From assembly GCA_017998025.1 (NCBI GenBank), contig JAGODW010000139.1, positions 1-5,281 on the forward strand: a DNA stretch of 5,281 nt, written 5' to 3'. The translations under genes were made by a program, and so were the position numbers. The DNA comes from Spirochaetales bacterium (lineage in GTDB: Bacteria; Spirochaetota; Spirochaetia; DTKZ01). The notes beneath the pieces were generated by a model. The model was not told where the DNA came from and made no database searches. It worked only from the letters and a program-made list of their open reading frames with translations. Of the stretch, positions 1-5,281 are shown piece after piece. Each line of letters opens with the position of its first letter. Position 1 is the first letter of the stretch.

Positions 1-1
1 T

Positions 2-1606
2 CATCCTATGGGAAGGCACAATAAATTGATTTTTGCATCAGGACTCCTGGCAGATACACCGATTACAACCACGGGACAGATGTCGGTAGGAGGGAAAAGC
101 CCTCTAACCGGGGGGGCAAAAGAGTGTAACGTGGGAGGGTTTGCTGCAAAAAGAATCTCGAGGCTTGGGATCAAGGCTATTCTTATAGAAGATATTCCTC
201 CCAGTCCGACCACGGATGTTCTGGTAATAACTGCATCCAGCGCGTATCTGGATCCGGCTCCGGAATTAAAAGGGAAACTGGTTTCTGAGACCATTCAATG
301 GCTCAGAGAAAAGTATGGGAAAAACATCGGGATTTTTTGTATTGGCCCCGCGGGAGAGATGATGATGTATGGGGCTGGTATAGCCTCGCCGGATGACAAC
401 GACATACAGATCCGATACGCAGCCCGGGGAGGACTGGGGGCTATTGCGGGTTCTAAAGGGATTAAAGCGATTGTGGTCGATGATTCCGGTACCGAATATA
501 AACCTGCGTATTACGATCGGGACCTTCTGTTTCAAACGGCAAAATGGATAATCGAAGATTTGCAGGCAGATCCAAAGACAGAAAACAGACATATGTACGG
601 TACACCGGCAATCCTTGCTCTTGCCAATACAGTGGGGTTGCTCCCTACCCGAAATTTCAGCAGTGGACAGTTTGAATTCGCAGAAAACATTACAGGAGAA
701 CATATCCGGGAGGAGATCCTGAAACGGGGAGGGGTTGGAAAAGCAGGCACACCTTGCGTCCCGGGGTGTGTGATTCAATGCAGCAATATCATGCCGGATA
801 GAGAAGGGAAAAAGAAACTTGTAGCCTCTATTCAGTATGAAAATATTGTACTTCTCGGTTCCAACTGTGGAATCGGGGACCTGGATGACATCGCTGAGCT
901 GAACAATCTATGCAATGAAGTGGGGGTGGATGCCATCGAGACAGGCGCTGCGATCGGGGTTGCCATGGAGGCGGGTATTGTGAAGTTTGGTGATGCAGAA
1001 GGAGCAAAAGACCTTATCCGTCAGATCGGCAGAGGAACGTACCTGGGCAGAATTCTGGGTCATGGTGCTGTCATTACGGGACGATTATTTGGGATTCGAA
1101 GGGTTCCTGCAGTGAAGAATCAGGCTATGCCTGCCTATGATCCAAGGGCATTGAAAGGAAACGGAGTAACCTATATGTCCAGCCCCATGGGGGCAGATCA
1201 TACGGCGGGAAACGCTTTTGAAACTTTAAAGACACAGGATCCGTTAAGCCCGAAGGGGCAGACGGCTGTTTCTAAAAAGCTTCAGTTACGGGCGGCTCTC
1301 CTGGACACGTGTGGATTTTGTCTATTCTTGCGGCCGCCCTTTACGAGAAATTCGAAAAAGCTCTGCGATATTTTTAAAGGACGTTACGGTTGGGATATGA
1401 CGGTACGTGACGTGATGTCTATAGGACTGGATACCATTTTAACGGAACGGGAGTTCAATAAACGGGCAGGAGTATCGGAGGAATACTATCCAATTCCAGA
1501 ATTTATGCAGGAGGAACCCTTACCTCCAACCCAGGCAGTGTTTGATGTTCCGATGGAAGAGATCGTATCCATGTGGGAAAAGGATGTAGTACTGGATCAG
1601 TTTTAA
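2..1606 (+). CDS. Aldehyde:ferredoxin oxidoreductase family protein (tungsto-/molybdopterin enzyme), 5' partial
   Basis: Members of this family oxidise aldehydes, or related substrates, to acids in the cytoplasm using a bis-pterin tungsten or molybdenum centre, and pass electrons through one [4Fe-4S] cluster to ferredoxin or a partner subunit. The frame is open to the window edge. ATG at 8 is internal, because the residues after it already match the middle of the AOR N-terminal domain (NKLIFASG, then SVGGKSPLTGG). About 40-70 residues are probably missing from the usual length of about 570-620. Counting from ATG 8, cluster ligands are C250, C254 and C258 (CVPGCVIQC), with the fourth in the pterin motif DTCGFC (D433-C438), which matches the family's DxxGLC. 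Other family motifs are DAIETG (308-313), YDPR (377-380) and GADHTAG (395-401). The C-terminus (EPLPP, then VFDVP) is typical and complete. The next gene starts 31 bases on. The true aldehyde substrate is unknown; here it may be a sugar- or cyclitol-derived aldehyde. Family call sure, function unsure. Confidence 0.93.
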   Translation, partial: HPMGRHNKLIFASGLLADTPITTTGQMSVGGKSPLTGGAKECNVGGFAAKRISRLGIKAILIEDIPPSPTTDVLVITASSAYLDPAPELKGKLVSETIQWLREKYGKNIGIFCIGPAGEMMMYGAGIASPDDNDIQIRYAARGGLGAIAGSKGIKAIVVDDSGTEYKPAYYDRDLLFQTAKWIIEDLQADPKTENRHMYGTPAILALANTVGLLPTRNFSSGQFEFAENITGEHIREEILKRGGVGKAGTPCVPGCVIQCSNIMPDREGKKKLVASIQYENIVLLGSNCGIGDLDDIAELNNLCNEVGVDAIETGAAIGVAMEAGIVKFGDAEGAKDLIRQIGRGTYLGRILGHGAVITGRLFGIRRVPAVKNQAMPAYDPRALKGNGVTYMSSPMGADHTAGNAFETLKTQDPLSPKGQTAVSKKLQLRAALLDTCGFCLFLRPPFTRNSKKLCDIFKGRYGWDMTVRDVMSIGLDTILTEREFNKRAGVSEEYYPIPEFMQEEPLPPTQAVFDVPMEEIVSMWEKDVVLDQF

Positions 1607-1637
1607 TATCAATTTCAAGGGAAGAGGGTTAGGAACC

Positions 1638-2384
1638 ATGGTACTGGAACAGAAAGTAGCGATTGTTACCGGATCGGGAAAGGGGATTGGATCCGTCATT
1701 GCCAAAACGCTCTATAACGAAGGGGCAAGGGTAGCATTATGGGATATTGATCTGGGGTTAGTACAGAAGCTGGCCCAAACGTTAGATCCCACCGGAAAGC
1801 ATGTACTGCCGGTGGAAGTGGATGTGACGCAGGAACCATCCGTTCTAGAGGGAGTAAAACAAACGGTAGCAAAGTTCGGGCGGATCGATATTCTGGTGAA
1901 TAATGCAGGGATTTCTCGTCATAAACCGATTGAAGAGATGACGGTTGAACTGTTTGATCAGGTAATTGCGGTAAACTTAAGAGGCACCTTCCTCTGCTGT
2001 AAGTCAGTTACTCCCGTGATGAAAAAGCAGCAGTTTGGAAAGATTGTAAATATCGCTTCGTTGGGAGGGAGGACAGGACGTCCAGGGGTGGGTGTGAATT
2101 ATGCCGCTTCTAAAGCGGGGGTAATCGGATTGACACAAACTCTTGCCCGGGAATTGGGTCCCAGCGGAATCTATGCAAATGCTATTTGTCCGGGACCGAT
2201 CCTAACAGAGCAGACCCAGCAGTACTCAAAAGAAGTGTTCGCTACCTGGAATGCAGGGAGAGCGGTTCCGAAGGATGGATATCCGGAGGACGTTGCAGAT
2301 GCGGTGGTATTTTTGGCTTCTAATAAATCAGATTGGATTACCGGCGTTGCGCTGGATGTGAACGGCGGCATTCTGATCCGATGA
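1638..2384 (+). CDS. Short-chain dehydrogenase/reductase (classical, FabG-like; probable NAD-dependent sugar/cyclitol or sugar-acid dehydrogenase)
   Basis: This 248-residue protein has the normal length of a classical SDR. Such cytoplasmic enzymes interconvert alcohols and ketones with NAD(P)(H). Visible motifs in order are the cofactor loop TGSGKGIG (11-18), D36 at the end of the second strand (an acidic residue that usually favours NAD over NADP), D62-V63 contacting the adenine, NNAG (88-91), N113, catalytic S141, and Y155-x3-K159 in NYAASKAG. The C-terminus DWITGVALDVNGG is standard. There is one more residue than in E. coli FabG between the catalytic Ser and Tyr. The start is ATG 1638, preceded by GAGGG at 1624-1628 (9-base spacing). 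The sequence alone cannot separate FabG from gluconate 5-dehydrogenase, KduD or polyol dehydrogenases. A fatty-acid role is unlikely because no other fatty-acid gene is nearby. The setting favours oxidation of a cyclitol or reduction of a keto-acid produced by the downstream hydrolase, which is inference. Confidence 0.93.
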   Translation: MVLEQKVAIVTGSGKGIGSVIAKTLYNEGARVALWDIDLGLVQKLAQTLDPTGKHVLPVEVDVTQEPSVLEGVKQTVAKFGRIDILVNNAGISRHKPIEEMTVELFDQVIAVNLRGTFLCCKSVTPVMKKQQFGKIVNIASLGGRTGRPGVGVNYAASKAGVIGLTQTLARELGPSGIYANAICPGPILTEQTQQYSKEVFATWNAGRAVPKDGYPEDVADAVVFLASNKSDWITGVALDVNGGILIR

Positions 2385-2395
2385 AAAATATTTTC

Positions 2396-2402
2396 GAAGG
2401 AG
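2396..2402 (+). promoter_or_regulatory. Ribosome binding site of the cupin gene
   Basis: GAAGGAG lies 7 bases before ATG 2410 but only 4 bases before the alternative TTG at 2407. This favours ATG 2410 as the real start, giving 119 rather than 120 residues. Confidence 0.7.
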
Positions 2403-2409
2403 TAAGTTG

Positions 2410-2769
2410 ATGGCAGGATTGAAAGTAGTAGACATACGGAATGTAGAAGGAGAACGGCGGGATCCTCCGAGAACATCGTGGATCCTGATCTCTGAAAAGA
2501 CAGTTGGGGCAAAGAATCTTGCTCTGGGAATAAACGAAACAGAGCCTGGTTCAATGGTTCCTGAACATATGCATGAGTCGGAGGAAGAGGTCATGCTGTT
2601 CCTGGAAGGGGAGGGAAAGTTCGTAACAGAGGATCAGGAAATTGATATACGACCTGGCATCTGTATTTACAATCCGCCCGGAGGAAAACACAAGATCCTG
2701 AACACAGGAAAAACGAAACTCAAGTTCGTCTGGGTGTATTCTCCCCAATTAAAGAGTCATCGGAAATAA
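2410..2769 (+). CDS. Small single-domain cupin protein
   Basis: This 119-residue protein is almost entirely one cupin beta-barrel, with a short charged N-terminal arm (1-30). Both cupin motifs fit the consensus exactly. Motif 1 is G47-x5-H53-x-H55-x4-E60-x6-G67. Motif 2 is G83-x5-P89-x-G91-x2-H94-x3-N98. H53, H55, E60 and H94 are the expected ligands of one divalent metal. There is no signal peptide, DNA-binding domain or membrane segment, so it is probably cytoplasmic. Single-domain cupins of this size include sugar isomerases or mutarotases such as KdgF, dioxygenases and plain binding proteins, and sequence does not decide among them. It sits 25 bases after the dehydrogenase and 27 bases before the creatininase-type hydrolase, so it probably acts on an intermediate of the same pathway, for example by helping isomerise or open a keto-sugar. 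That role is speculative. It is not IolB, a much longer cupin-fold isomerase. Confidence 0.9.
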   Translation: MAGLKVVDIRNVEGERRDPPRTSWILISEKTVGAKNLALGINETEPGSMVPEHMHESEEEVMLFLEGEGKFVTEDQEIDIRPGICIYNPPGGKHKILNTGKTKLKFVWVYSPQLKSHRK

Positions 2770-2784
2770 AAATATTAGAATAAG

Positions 2785-2790
2785 AAGGAG
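2785..2790 (+). promoter_or_regulatory. Ribosome binding site of the creatininase-family hydrolase gene
   Basis: AAGGAG lies 6 bases before ATG 2797, an ideal spacing. This supports the long start over the in-frame ATG at 2833, which also has a G-rich tract before it. Confidence 0.75.
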
Positions 2791-2796
2791 CATTGT

Positions 2797-3762
2797 ATGG
2801 GTAAGTGGAAATTCCCTCCTGAGGGAGGGCATATGGAAAAACCATCAAAGATCTACTATCAGACTATGACGAAGCATGATGTTGAAGAGCGGCTGAAGGT
2901 CAACGATATTATCCTGATCCCTATGGGCTCTACGGAAAACCATGGGGACGGCCAGCCCTATGGAGAGGATACCTTCATCGTAACTCGGATGTGCGAGATG
3001 GTTGCGCAAAAAACCGGATGCACAGTAGCAGAACCTATCTGGTATGCTTCCCATCCATTCGCTCATTTAGGGCAGGAAGGGACGGTTATTATTCCTGATG
3101 ATGTAAACTCGGCCTATGTACGGTCTATTATCTCCGGCTTCTGGAATACCGGCTTCAGGAAACAGATTATTATGAGCAGCCACGGCCAGGAATACATTGT
3201 TCCTTCTGCCATCCAGGAATGGGGGAAAAAGTATCAAGTTCCGGCTGTTATTATTTTCCTAGATGTGATGAAGATCATGGGAGAGGCTCTGTACGATAAG
3301 GCGCATGGAGGGCCCTTTGAAACACCTTTCCGGCATGGAGATGAGGCGGAAAACTCGATCTGTCTGGCTCTTTTCCCTGAGTTCGTTCAAATGGAGCATG
3401 TGAAGGACAGTAAAACCTGGGGATTCCTCCCGGAAGGACATATAGATAAAGGGGGAGATATTTACAACTATCCGATTCCTGGACAGAGCCATATCGGCGG
3501 TACAGGTATCGAGTGTATTGTCTATCCAGAGGGGGTACTGGGAAAGCCTTCCCTTGCAAAAGCGGAAAAAGCTTACGCCGCTATTGAGAAATACTGTGAT
3601 TACCTCGTGAAACTCCACAATGATATCCTGGAGAAGTTCCCTCCCGGAAAATTGCCTGATACCCAGTATATGACGCAGCGAGACCCGGAAGAAGTAGAGA
3701 AGCTGTTAAAAGGGCCATCGAAGGGTGGAAAACATATCTATACCGTAGCCTGGCCCAGTTAG
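2797..3762 (+). CDS. Creatininase-superfamily metallohydrolase, IolN-like (3-dehydro-scyllo-inosose hydrolase-like)
   Basis: The creatininase fold carries a two-metal site that hydrolyses cyclic amides or, in the IolN branch, opens a diketo-inositol ring to a keto-gluconate. In this 321-residue protein the metal-site motifs are GSTENHG (E47, H49), GEDTF (D58), SSHGQE (H129, E132) and RHGDEAE (H180, D182, E183, E185). Creatininase itself is about 260 residues. The extra length here is an N-terminal arm with FPPEGGHMEKP (6-16) and a C-terminal tail with KFPPGKLP followed by LLKGPSKGGKHIYT. From memory, both ends are characteristic of the IolN branch, which also supports ATG 2797 (AAGGAG, 6 bases upstream) over ATG 2833. 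Sites that differ from remembered IolN include DG after NHG (usually PH) and SSHGQE (usually NGHGQE). The substrate could therefore be another cyclitol or cyclic keto compound. The superfamily call is firm; the IolN activity is inferred from memory of the family and from the two dehydrogenase genes downstream. Confidence 0.85.
   Translation: MGKWKFPPEGGHMEKPSKIYYQTMTKHDVEERLKVNDIILIPMGSTENHGDGQPYGEDTFIVTRMCEMVAQKTGCTVAEPIWYASHPFAHLGQEGTVIIPDDVNSAYVRSIISGFWNTGFRKQIIMSSHGQEYIVPSAIQEWGKKYQVPAVIIFLDVMKIMGEALYDKAHGGPFETPFRHGDEAENSICLALFPEFVQMEHVKDSKTWGFLPEGHIDKGGDIYNYPIPGQSHIGGTGIECIVYPEGVLGKPSLAKAEKAYAAIEKYCDYLVKLHNDILEKFPPGKLPDTQYMTQRDPEEVEKLLKGPSKGGKHIYTVAWPS
2814..2829 (+). other. GC-rich hairpin within the start of the hydrolase coding region
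   Basis: CCCTCC (2814-2819), a four-base TGAG loop and GGAGGG (2824-2829) form a perfect 6-bp stem. The right arm is Shine-Dalgarno-like and sits 3 bases before the in-frame ATG 2833, so the stem would hide that internal start. It may also simply reflect the codons of the PPEGG motif. The pairing is seen in the sequence; any regulatory role is unproven. Confidence 0.35.
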
Positions 3763-3785
3763 ATAAAAACGCCGGAGGAAGTAAC

Positions 3786-4817
3786 ATGAAAGCCGTTGTT
3801 AAGTACGAAGACAAACCGAATGCGGTAAAAGTAATGGACATGCCCATACCGAAGATGGGGCCTCAGGATGTTCTGGTACAGGTAAAGGCTACGGGGTTGT
3901 GCTATTCGGATGTCTCAATTATGAAAGGGGAATACAAGGGGAAAAAACCGGTTCCGATTCCTGTTATTCTGGGGCATGAAGGGGCAGGAATTATAGCCGA
4001 TATGGGAAACGAGGTGGAGGGAATTAAACCAGGGATGCGTGTTGGATTCGAAGCCCTATATGGATGTGGGACCTGCATCATGTGCAAAAAGGGATTCAAA
4101 AATCTCTGCCCCCAATGGAACCATATAGGAATTACGAGAGACGGAACCTTTGCCGAGTACATTTCCATTCCTGCATATCTGGTACACAAGCTCTCCGATC
4201 ACGTGAGTTTTGCCGATGCTGCTATTCTGGAACCGCTGGGATTGGTTGCCCGTTCTTTAGATCATTTAAAACCCATGGTAGGGGAATCGGCTGTGATCAT
4301 CGGCCCTGGCTCCGTTGGATTGTTGCACCTGCAAGCTTTAAAAGCCGGGGGAGCTGGAAAAGTGATTCTGGTGGGAATTGAAAAGGACAGGAAGAGGTTT
4401 GAAATTGCAGAGTCTCTGGGAGCGGATCGTTGTGTCTATGCGGACAAGGAAGATGTAGTAAAGGCAGTTCTCGAGGCAACCGGAGGCAATGGAGCCGATA
4501 TTGTGATAGAAACTGCGAGTCATCCTGTGGTATGGGACACGTTACTCGACTTTGCAGCCCCCAAGGCCAGGATCTCCGTGTTTGGATTGTATCCTGAAGC
4601 CAAAATGAAACCCCTGGCGCTTATCCGGAAGGGAATTACCCTGTTTGGGGATGTCGCTCTGCTTTCGAGCCATTATATGACTGCGTTGAATTGGCTGGAG
4701 ACAAAAAAGGTTGCTCCGTCAAAACTGGTAACTCGCAGGTTTCCGTTGGATGCAATCGACGAAGCGATGAAGACGTTTTACGGCGGAGAAACGGTAAAAG
4801 TATTGTTTGAACTTTGA
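3786..4817 (+). CDS. Zinc-dependent medium-chain alcohol dehydrogenase (polyol/threonine dehydrogenase type)
   Basis: This 343-residue cytoplasmic enzyme is a full-length medium-chain dehydrogenase that oxidises a secondary alcohol with NAD(P)+. The GroES-like domain (about 1-150) holds the catalytic zinc ligands C39 (GLCYSD), H64-E65 (GHEGAG) and probably E149 (LEPLG). The structural zinc lobe is complete: C94, C97, C100 and C108. The Rossmann domain has GPGSVG (172-177). The second strand ends at VGIEKDRKR, whose acidic residue suggests NAD. The start is ATG 3786 with GGAGG at 3774-3778, 23 bases after the hydrolase stop. In the Thermotoga inositol route a zinc dehydrogenase, IolM, oxidises scyllo-inosose at a second carbon to make the diketone that IolN opens, and this gene holds the equivalent place. 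As I recall, IolM is about 50 residues longer, so this may be an analogue rather than an orthologue. Sorbitol, threonine or butanediol dehydrogenase activity cannot be excluded. Confidence 0.93.
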   Translation: MKAVVKYEDKPNAVKVMDMPIPKMGPQDVLVQVKATGLCYSDVSIMKGEYKGKKPVPIPVILGHEGAGIIADMGNEVEGIKPGMRVGFEALYGCGTCIMCKKGFKNLCPQWNHIGITRDGTFAEYISIPAYLVHKLSDHVSFADAAILEPLGLVARSLDHLKPMVGESAVIIGPGSVGLLHLQALKAGGAGKVILVGIEKDRKRFEIAESLGADRCVYADKEDVVKAVLEATGGNGADIVIETASHPVVWDTLLDFAAPKARISVFGLYPEAKMKPLALIRKGITLFGDVALLSSHYMTALNWLETKKVAPSKLVTRRFPLDAIDEAMKTFYGGETVKVLFEL

Positions 4818-4823
4818 GGAGGG
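4817..4823 (+). promoter_or_regulatory. Ribosome binding site of the Gfo/Idh/MocA gene
   Basis: AGGAGGG begins on the last base of the preceding stop codon and lies 10 bases before ATG 4834. This strong site sets the start of the last gene and suggests that it is translated close behind the zinc dehydrogenase. Confidence 0.7.
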
Positions 4824-4833
4824 CTAATTCATT

Positions 4834-5281
4834 ATGGATAGGCCTGGAATCGGTCTTATCGGCCTGGGCATGATAGGGAGTGTCCATGGTCGGGTACTTT
4901 CAGCACTTAAAGAGCTGGAGTTCGTAGCGGCTTCCGATACGAACCCGGCTCTTGGGAAGCTCGCGGAAGAATGGGAGGTCCCTTTCTATCCGGATTATCG
5001 TACGATGCTGGAACGTGAAAAGCTGGATGGCGTTGTTGTAGCTGTACCTAATAAGCTTCATTATTCAGTAAGCAAGGACTGTGCAGAAAAGGGTTTGCAT
5101 ATTTTACTGGAAAAGCCTATCTCAGATGATTTACCGACGGCCGATCTTATTATCGAAACGGCAAAGAAGAACCATGTTCGGCTGCTGATTGCCCATCATC
5201 GGAGGTTCAACGCTTGTCTGGAAAGAGTTCGAGAGGCAATACGAAAGAAGGAAATCGGAGAACTTCTAGCGGTAAGTATCC
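4834..5281 (+). CDS. Gfo/Idh/MocA-family oxidoreductase (IolG-like inositol/sugar dehydrogenase), 3' partial
   Basis: This frame stays open to the window end. The 149 visible codons begin MDRPGIGLIGLGMIGSVHG and form the N-terminal NAD-binding Rossmann domain of the family. GLGMIG (10-15) is the dinucleotide loop, and D35 at the end of the second strand favours NAD. VPNKLH (71-76) follows the fourth strand. EKPIS (93-97) contains the family's EKP motif, whose lysine (K94) lies at the active site. AHHRRFN (120-126) starts the link to the C-terminal substrate domain. Full-length members are about 330-380 residues, so roughly 200 are beyond the window, including the usual D-x3-H catalytic motif. 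Family members include inositol 2-dehydrogenase (IolG), glucose-fructose oxidoreductase and many sugar dehydrogenases. Beside an IolN-like hydrolase and a zinc dehydrogenase, the first oxidation of a cyclitol is a sensible guess, but the substrate domain is not visible, so this is not proven. Confidence 0.92.
   Translation, partial: MDRPGIGLIGLGMIGSVHGRVLSALKELEFVAASDTNPALGKLAEEWEVPFYPDYRTMLEREKLDGVVVAVPNKLHYSVSKDCAEKGLHILLEKPISDDLPTADLIIETAKKNHVRLLIAHHRRFNACLERVREAIRKKEIGELLAVSI

Noticed and set aside
8..10. ATG at 8 as the true start of the AOR gene
   Set aside because: The frame is open to the window edge, and the residues after it align with the interior of the AOR N-terminal domain, so the real start lies upstream of the window.
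266..778. Long minus-strand open frame inside the AOR gene
   Set aside because: It is fully antisense to a clearly conserved coding region, shows no recognisable domain and has a composition typical of a shadow frame. The same applies to the other minus-strand frames in the window.
1638..2384. Fatty-acid synthesis FabG as the role of the short-chain dehydrogenase
   Set aside because: The resemblance is only the general SDR pattern. D36 suggests NAD rather than the NADP used by FabG, and no acyl-carrier or other fatty-acid gene is present.
2407..2409. TTG at 2407 as the cupin start
   Set aside because: It lies only 4 bases from the ribosome binding site and directly precedes an ATG with better spacing.
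2833..2835. ATG at 2833 as the hydrolase start
   Set aside because: ATG 2797 has an ideal AAGGAG, and the upstream residues FPPEGG fit what I recall of the IolN-type N-terminus. The GGAGGG before 2833 is too close (3 bases) and is paired in a hairpin.
2797..3762. True creatininase (creatinine to creatine) as the function of the hydrolase
   Set aside because: The protein is about 60 residues longer with IolN-type ends, and there is no creatinase, sarcosine oxidase or other creatine gene nearby.
4064..4381. Plus-strand open frame of 105 codons inside the zinc dehydrogenase gene
   Set aside because: It is out of frame with a well-supported dehydrogenase and overlaps the conserved zinc lobe and Rossmann region. 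Its product is rich in Cys, Arg and His and shows no known motif.
1..5281. Mobile elements, CRISPR arrays, tRNA or rRNA genes, terminators
   Set aside because: I saw no repeat arrays, transposase motifs, RNA gene signatures or stem-plus-T-run terminators. Nearly all bases are coding.

Overview
The window is one co-directional, tightly packed gene cluster on the + strand. It holds six protein-coding genes, two of them cut by the window edges. Intergenic gaps are only 16 to 31 bases, most starts have a strong purine-rich ribosome binding site (AAGGAG, GGAGG, AGGAGGG), and no terminator or internal promoter is evident. This looks like a single operon. The base composition (roughly balanced GC, judged by eye), the strong Shine-Dalgarno sites and a tungsten/molybdenum aldehyde:ferredoxin oxidoreductase (AOR) family enzyme together suggest an anaerobic bacterium, probably a clostridial-type member of the Bacillota. 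That assignment is inference only; there is no rRNA or other marker here.

Layout: (1) bases 2-1606, an AOR-family protein missing its N-terminus; (2) 1638-2384, a classical NAD-type short-chain dehydrogenase; (3) 2410-2769, a small single-domain cupin with textbook metal-binding motifs; (4) 2797-3762, a creatininase-superfamily metallohydrolase that most resembles the IolN (3-dehydro-scyllo-inosose hydrolase) branch; (5) 3786-4817, a zinc-dependent medium-chain alcohol dehydrogenase; (6) 4834 to the window end, the N-terminal half of a Gfo/Idh/MocA-family NAD-dependent sugar or cyclitol dehydrogenase. Both strands were considered. The remaining open frames are overlapping shadows of these genes, and there is no gene-free stretch over 300 bases.

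Working together: the set hydrolase (4) + zinc dehydrogenase (5) + Gfo/Idh/MocA dehydrogenase (6) has the same enzyme classes as the IolN-IolM-IolG route described for Thermotoga maritima. In that route a cyclitol is oxidised twice and the resulting diketone ring is opened by a creatininase-like hydrolase to a keto-acid. The best hypothesis is therefore catabolism of inositol, or of a related cyclitol or keto-sugar, by double oxidation and hydrolytic C-C cleavage. The extra short-chain dehydrogenase, small cupin and AOR are not part of the described pathway. The hydrolase and the zinc dehydrogenase also look diverged from the known enzymes as I remember them, so the real substrate may differ. 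The substrate assignment is an inference from family and context, not something the sequence shows.
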